A stretch of DNA of 10,216 bases from Thalassiosira profunda (Eukaryota; Bacillariophyta; Thalassiosirophyceae; Thalassiosirales; Thalassiosiraceae): positions 1 to 10,216 of the forward strand of contig JALLAP010001967.1 of the NCBI GenBank assembly GCA_036939355.1, given 5' to 3'. The notes beneath the pieces are model-generated. The model had not been told where the DNA came from, made no database searches, and saw only the letters and a program-made list of their open reading frames with translations. The stretch's first letter is position 1. Every line of letters starts with the position of its first letter. Below, piece by piece: positions 6,763-10,216 of this stretch. Position numbers and translations under genes: made by a program.

Positions 6763-7062
6763 CTATCTGTTCCCCTGAATCTCGTGTATCGGCTCTGCCC
6801 TGATGTCCTCCTCTCCCTCCTCCTCCCCATCCGCCTTCTCCTCGCACTCCGCAATCACGGCGACATTGTCCCCCCTGACGACAAACAATCCCAATTCCAC
6901 CTCCTCCACCGGACTGTCCAGACTGTACACCTTCTCCACGCATCGTTTCAGGATGAGGTTTTGCAATTGGTCGTATCCCGCGAGGATGCCGGTGATGAGG
7001 CGCCCGTCGCACGTGAGGACGGTGACGGGCTTGGACTTCCATTCGGAGAGGGTGGAGGCCAT
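6763..7062 (-). CDS. LSM8: U6 snRNA-associated Sm-like protein LSm8
   Basis: This 99-residue protein is close in length to human LSm8 (96). LSm8 is the subunit that defines the nuclear LSm2-8 ring, which binds the 3' uridines of U6 snRNA and is needed for splicing. Sm1 spans about residues 12-41 with the family pattern G20, G25, D31 and N35 (CDGRLITGILAGYDQLQNL). Sm2 spans about 57-71 and contains LGLFVVRGDNVAVI, where VRGDNVAVI is characteristic of LSm8. The end IRAEPIHEI matches the LSm8 C-terminus (IRAEPL in human), after a short acidic insert (about residues 74-86). The start is the ATG preceded by an A-rich leader (AACAAAAAA). The frame stays open upstream to an ATG at 7488, but that serine/alanine/arginine-rich extension has no place in LSm8 and is read as leader or promoter. 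No intron is seen. Confidence 0.95.
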   Translation of the reverse strand: MASTLSEWKSKPVTVLTCDGRLITGILAGYDQLQNLILKRCVEKVYSLDSPVEEVELGLFVVRGDNVAVIAECEEKADGEEEGEEDIRAEPIHEIQGNR

Positions 7063-7547
7063 TTTTTTGTTTGCGCAATACCTGCCTAGTATAAAGGTGG
7101 CGCTGATGGATTGCGAGATCTCAGACGGCGCAGGCTGACGTGCTGCTGAGGTTGTGTTGATGGAGGTCAGCTGCTGACGGCTCGTGGAGGCGGCCTTTGC
7201 AAACCGAGATGCCGCCGCGGATCCTCCAACAGAGAGCGCCACCGACACAAAGGGATGTACGGAGAGGCGGGATGCAGCAGGAGCAGCAATAGGAGGCGCG
7301 GTGGCGACGGCGATGCCCCTCGAGCGAGAAGTGGCGGTGTGGCGGGTGCGGGGGCGTTTGGGACGGAGGGAAGGAATACACAGATTGCCTTCATGTAGTA
7401 TGTATGTGTAGCTTTCCTCCCCGGGCGGACCAAACGAGCGACCAGGGAGAGGCGCGAGGGCGCGGCGAGGGAAGCGTCGCCTCCTCAACCCTAGCCTGGC
7501 GGTGGTAGCGGTGCGTCTGTCATTCGGGAGAGGTCAGGGAAGGTAAA
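7063..7547. promoter_or_regulatory. Divergent promoter region between LSm8 and the MORN-MYND-LRR gene
   Basis: These 485 bases separate two start codons facing away from each other. A TATAAA lies at 7090-7095 in plus orientation, so on the LSm8 strand it reads TTTATA about 28 bases before the ATG. A TGACGT core occurs at 7136-7141. Short repeats of GCTGCTGA and CTGACG occur at 7136-7176. The rest is GC-rich and open in several frames, but none reads as a known protein. The MORN gene leader ends in GGAAGGTAAA before its ATG. Confidence 0.5.
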
Positions 7548-10022
7548 ATGCCGTCGTCGATCTCCAATGACGGCCGTGGCGAGGAGGTCGAGCCATCAAC
7601 GGTCCTCAGCGCCGGTGGTGGAAGATCCCTCGGCAAACAGTCTGGCGACTCTGTGAAGACCGGGTCCCTCCACTACGAGGCTGGAGTCTACGAAGGGGGG
7701 ATCCGGGATGGCAAGCCGCATGGTAGAGGAGTCTTTAGGCCCGCGAACGGTAGCGGCGGGAGCTTCTACGCGGGAGAATGGGCGGACGGGAGCCGGCATG
7801 GGAGAGGGTCCGCGACGACGGCGGGCGGCGACGGCTACGATGGCGAGTTTAGAGAAAACAACATGCATGGGGAGGGGACGTTCACATGGGCAGATGGCAA
7901 CGTCTATGAAGGGGGATTTAGGGAAGGGAAAATGCACGGGCAGGGTCTGATCAAATTCCCCTCCGGAGACATCTACGCGGGGGTTTGGACAGATGGGCAG
8001 AGAGAGAAGAAGGGGGAGATGAAGTGGGCCAATGGAAACACACAGACGGGGTGCTTTGAATGGACTGACGGCCGCTTGCGGCCATCAGCGCCTTCCAATG
8101 ACGCCACGTGCACCACTTCCCCCGACGCCTCCCTCAAAAAGGAGACCGACGAATTGGCAGAAGTTAGGACCATCAATTATTACAATGGCACAGTTTATGA
8201 GGGTGAGGTCAAGGATGGCAATCCACACGGTAGAGGCGTCTGTAGGTACGCAAACGGTGCTGTCTACGACGGAGAGTGGGAGGATAGCAAGATGCACGGC
8301 AGGGGAGTCTTCAGATACGCACACGGCGACGTCTACGACGGCGAGTGGGAGGATGATATGAAGCACGGGACAGGTGTCTACAGATACGCTAGCGGTTCCG
8401 TCTACGACGGCGAGTGGAAGGAAGACGAGCACCATGGCGCTGGTACCAAAACCTGGACGGACGGCGCCGTGTACAAAGGCGAATGGGTGGAGGGGAAAGG
8501 GCAGGGGTGGGGGACCCTGACGTGGGCGTCAGGGAGCGTTTACGAGGGAGAATGGAAGGAGGGGACACTGCATGGGAAGGGAACATTGAAGGACGCCACG
8601 GGCAGGAAAACGTACGAGGGGCATTGGGTGGATGGCGTGTGGCAACAGGGGATAGAACGTCTTGAAAAGGAAAGCACTACATGCGAAGATTTGGCAGCAC
8701 CTTCCTCCCGCGACAATATGGGTGGCTTTGCCCCCAATACCAGTGACAACGAGCCTGCAAAGGAGAAGCGTATCTATATTGAGCGCCAGCTACGGTCACA
8801 GCAATCGCAGAAACGGAGGTTGGAGAAGAATGCGGCAGTCAACGTCTGTGAGAATTGTGGCTTAGACGATCAAAACTACAAGCTGCGGGCATGCTCCGGA
8901 TGCGGCCTGGGGCTCTACTGCTCCCTCTCCTGTCAAAGGCGCAAACGGGGCTCTCATCGGAGGATCTGCAGTATCATTTCGGAGCTTCCGGCAAAGGATG
9001 CGGATAGGCTTGTGCTTGAGTTAGACAAAGACAAAATGGTGGATTTGGACGCAGGTCTTCGTTATGCAACGAAGTACATGGACAATCTGAAGCACCTGGA
9101 ACTAGACACAATGAAGATGGACAAAGATGGCGCAGTGAAACTTTCTGCCAAGCAACTATCCTCCTTATTAAGGTCGAAGAAGGGGACAATTGCCTCAGTT
9201 TCCTGGATATCAATCGGCGACACCAACGTTCCTGGCATAACCCGAAATGGCCGTGTGTGGAACGAAATGCATAGTCTGAAGCGGCTGTGTCTGCAATGCG
9301 TCGAATTCGGTGAAGCTCGGCTTATCCATGATATTTTACTTCAGCAAAGGAATACTCTGATGGTGTTAAGCCTCCCGTTGTTGGGTATCGATTGGTCCAG
9401 AGCAAAGTGCCGCCGAACAGTTGCAGTGGCTGTCAACTCTTGCAAGCATCTAGTGGAGCTAAATTTGAGCTACGGCGTGCTGATGGACTCCGATCTGAAG
9501 ATCATGCTCCACGACCTGCCCTATCTCCGAATGCTCAATCTGACTCGGACGCCTCTTGATGATCATGAATTTACAGACAACACCTGTGGATTGATAGCTC
9601 GAAAGTGCCCTGGCCTACAAGAGCTCAATCTGTACCGTCACAACAATCTTTCTGTGAAGGGCATCCGAAAGATTTTCGAAGGATGTCCACATCTGCGATT
9701 TCTCTGCACTTCATCGCGCAAATTGAGCTGTGGACAGCTACAGAACTTGTTGGATATTGCTCCTCAGCTGCTATATCTTTCATTGGAGAATGATCGCGTT
9801 GCAGATGAAGATCTTGATGAGATTATTGAGGCGACAGGAGGGAGAACGCTGATCCAGTTCAGTGATAATACGGGCGATTTCCCGCTTTATGAACCAAAAG
9901 AGAGCATCTCCGCTGAGACAAGGGAAAAGTATGAGCGTCAGAAGGAGGTAGGCCGTGAAGTCGTACGCAGAAGCGATGATCCAGATGTGATGAACGAGTG
10001 GGAACATCTGTTTGAAGGTTGA
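7548..10022 (+). CDS. MORN-repeat / MYND zinc finger / leucine-rich repeat protein
   Basis: The protein has 824 residues, in one uninterrupted frame starting at the first ATG after the promoter. It has twelve MORN units. Five lie at 48-165 (YEGGIRDGKPHGRGVF first, the fifth degenerate), then a 50-residue serine/threonine-rich linker, then seven at 217-368 (YDGEWEDSKMHGRGVF). MORN repeats commonly bind membranes or scaffold cortical structures. A basic helical stretch (about 404-428) leads to a MYND zinc finger with all eight ligands: C434, C437, C449, C452, C458, C462, H470 and C474. MYND fingers bind proline-rich partners. From about 514 to 765 come degenerate leucine-rich repeats of the cysteine-containing/AMN1 type (LVELNLSYG, LRMLNLTRTPL, LQELNLYRHNNL). 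The last 60 residues are charged. No signal peptide or membrane segment is seen, so it is probably a cytosolic scaffold. Third-position GC falls from the MORN half to the LRR half, which may mark a fusion point. Confidence 0.9.
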   Translation: MPSSISNDGRGEEVEPSTVLSAGGGRSLGKQSGDSVKTGSLHYEAGVYEGGIRDGKPHGRGVFRPANGSGGSFYAGEWADGSRHGRGSATTAGGDGYDGEFRENNMHGEGTFTWADGNVYEGGFREGKMHGQGLIKFPSGDIYAGVWTDGQREKKGEMKWANGNTQTGCFEWTDGRLRPSAPSNDATCTTSPDASLKKETDELAEVRTINYYNGTVYEGEVKDGNPHGRGVCRYANGAVYDGEWEDSKMHGRGVFRYAHGDVYDGEWEDDMKHGTGVYRYASGSVYDGEWKEDEHHGAGTKTWTDGAVYKGEWVEGKGQGWGTLTWASGSVYEGEWKEGTLHGKGTLKDATGRKTYEGHWVDGVWQQGIERLEKESTTCEDLAAPSSRDNMGGFAPNTSDNEPAKEKRIYIERQLRSQQSQKRRLEKNAAVNVCENCGLDDQNYKLRACSGCGLGLYCSLSCQRRKRGSHRRICSIISELPAKDADRLVLELDKDKMVDLDAGLRYATKYMDNLKHLELDTMKMDKDGAVKLSAKQLSSLLRSKKGTIASVSWISIGDTNVPGITRNGRVWNEMHSLKRLCLQCVEFGEARLIHDILLQQRNTLMVLSLPLLGIDWSRAKCRRTVAVAVNSCKHLVELNLSYGVLMDSDLKIMLHDLPYLRMLNLTRTPLDDHEFTDNTCGLIARKCPGLQELNLYRHNNLSVKGIRKIFEGCPHLRFLCTSSRKLSCGQLQNLLDIAPQLLYLSLENDRVADEDLDEIIEATGGRTLIQFSDNTGDFPLYEPKESISAETREKYERQKEVGREVVRRSDDPDVMNEWEHLFEG
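8196..8609 (+). repeat. Six in-register 69-bp tandem MORN units
   Basis: Residues 217-354 of the MORN protein are six units of exactly 23 residues (69 bases) with no indel. The middle units share long stretches at DNA level, for example TACGACGGCGAGTGG at the start of the third and fourth units, and TACGACGGAGAGTGGGAGGAT at the second. This points to fairly recent unit duplication within the gene. Confidence 0.8.
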
Positions 10023-10104
10023 ACAATGATCAATGTCTTAGGGACAACCAGAACAAGTTCAAGCTAGTGCGATGTCGAATGAAGTTATTTTAGTATGCAA
10101 GCTC
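10023..10104. other. Short convergent spacer after the MORN-MYND-LRR gene
   Basis: Only 82 bases separate the MORN-gene stop from the stop of the candidate minus-strand gene. The spacer is A/T-richer than the flanks. It has no AATAAA; TTATTTTAGTATG at 10085-10097 is the most A/T-rich part. Confidence 0.35.
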
Positions 10105-10216
10105 TCAATCCGCACTGCGGCGTTTCTTGCGCCTTCTCGCCGAGCCGGTTGACGACTGTGGCATGTGTTCTTTGGAAGGAGCGTATTGATCGATTTGCTG
10201 AAAAGGGGGTATCTGG
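10105..10216 (-). CDS. C-terminal end of an unidentified gene entering from the right edge
   Basis: On the minus strand a frame is open from the window edge to a TGA at 10107-10105 (36 codons). It reads QIPPFQQIDQYAPSKEHMPQ, then a serine-rich link and a basic end ARRRKKRRSAD, which resembles a nuclear localisation signal. The convergent layout and short spacer match the other gene pairs in this window. The other two minus frames are also open over most of this length but read less like protein. No family can be assigned. Confidence 0.4.
   Translation of the reverse strand, partial: QIPPFQQIDQYAPSKEHMPQSSTGSARRRKKRRSAD

Noticed and set aside
7121..7433. Minus-strand frames of 86-88 codons with a leucine run in the LSm8/MORN promoter
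   Set aside because: The leucine run comes from GCAGCAGG-like repeats. No consistent signal peptide plus mature domain follows.
1..10216. tRNA, rRNA, spliceosomal snRNA or CRISPR array
   Set aside because: I scanned for tRNA B-box-like sequences, U1/U2/U4/U5/U6 signature words and regularly spaced repeats. None was found beyond the MORN coding repeats.

Overview
The window looks like nuclear DNA of a photosynthetic alga with a complex red-type plastid, most likely an ochrophyte (diatom, pelagophyte or relative). The main clue is the minus-strand gene at 3588-4295. Its N-terminus has a signal peptide ending in an A-F-F-A-P junction (the ochrophyte/cryptophyte ASAFAP type), then a twin-arginine thylakoid transfer sequence. 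Other support comes from a clearly eukaryotic LSm8, UAS-UBX and MORN/MYND proteins, GC-rich third codon positions in the confident genes, and mostly intron-free genes with short intergenic gaps. I cannot name the species.

Layout. Positions 1-110 (minus) hold the start, or a middle exon, of a gene running off the left edge. A possible upstream exon lies at 467-672. Positions 700-2770 are gene-poor, with a 21-bp inverted repeat at 807-897, palindrome clusters, and a long but interrupted coding-like stretch that may be a relic. Positions 2775-3059 (plus) encode a small two-segment membrane protein. Positions 3588-4295 (minus) encode a thylakoid-lumen protein with six copies of a short helical motif. 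A 138-bp divergent promoter containing TGACGTCA separates it from a UAS-UBX protein (4434-6438, plus) that starts with a signal peptide. The UBX gene appears frameshifted only because of a perfect 72-bp duplication around one N at 5954, which looks like an unmerged contig overlap. LSm8 (6763-7062, minus) converges on it and is divergent from an 824-residue MORN-MYND-LRR protein (7548-10022, plus). A probable C-terminus of another minus-strand gene ends at 10105.

How the genes might work together. The divergent pair at 3588-6438 joins a plastid lumen protein to a signal-peptide-bearing Cdc48-type adaptor. Complex red plastids import proteins with SELMA, an ERAD-derived Cdc48 machinery in the periplastidal compartment. 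A UBX protein with a presequence whose predicted +1 residue is not aromatic is therefore a reasonable candidate SELMA-associated cofactor. This is inference. An ER-anchored FAF2/UBXD8-like ERAD factor is the main alternative. LSm8 and the MORN-MYND-LRR gene share only a promoter region, and I see no functional link between them.
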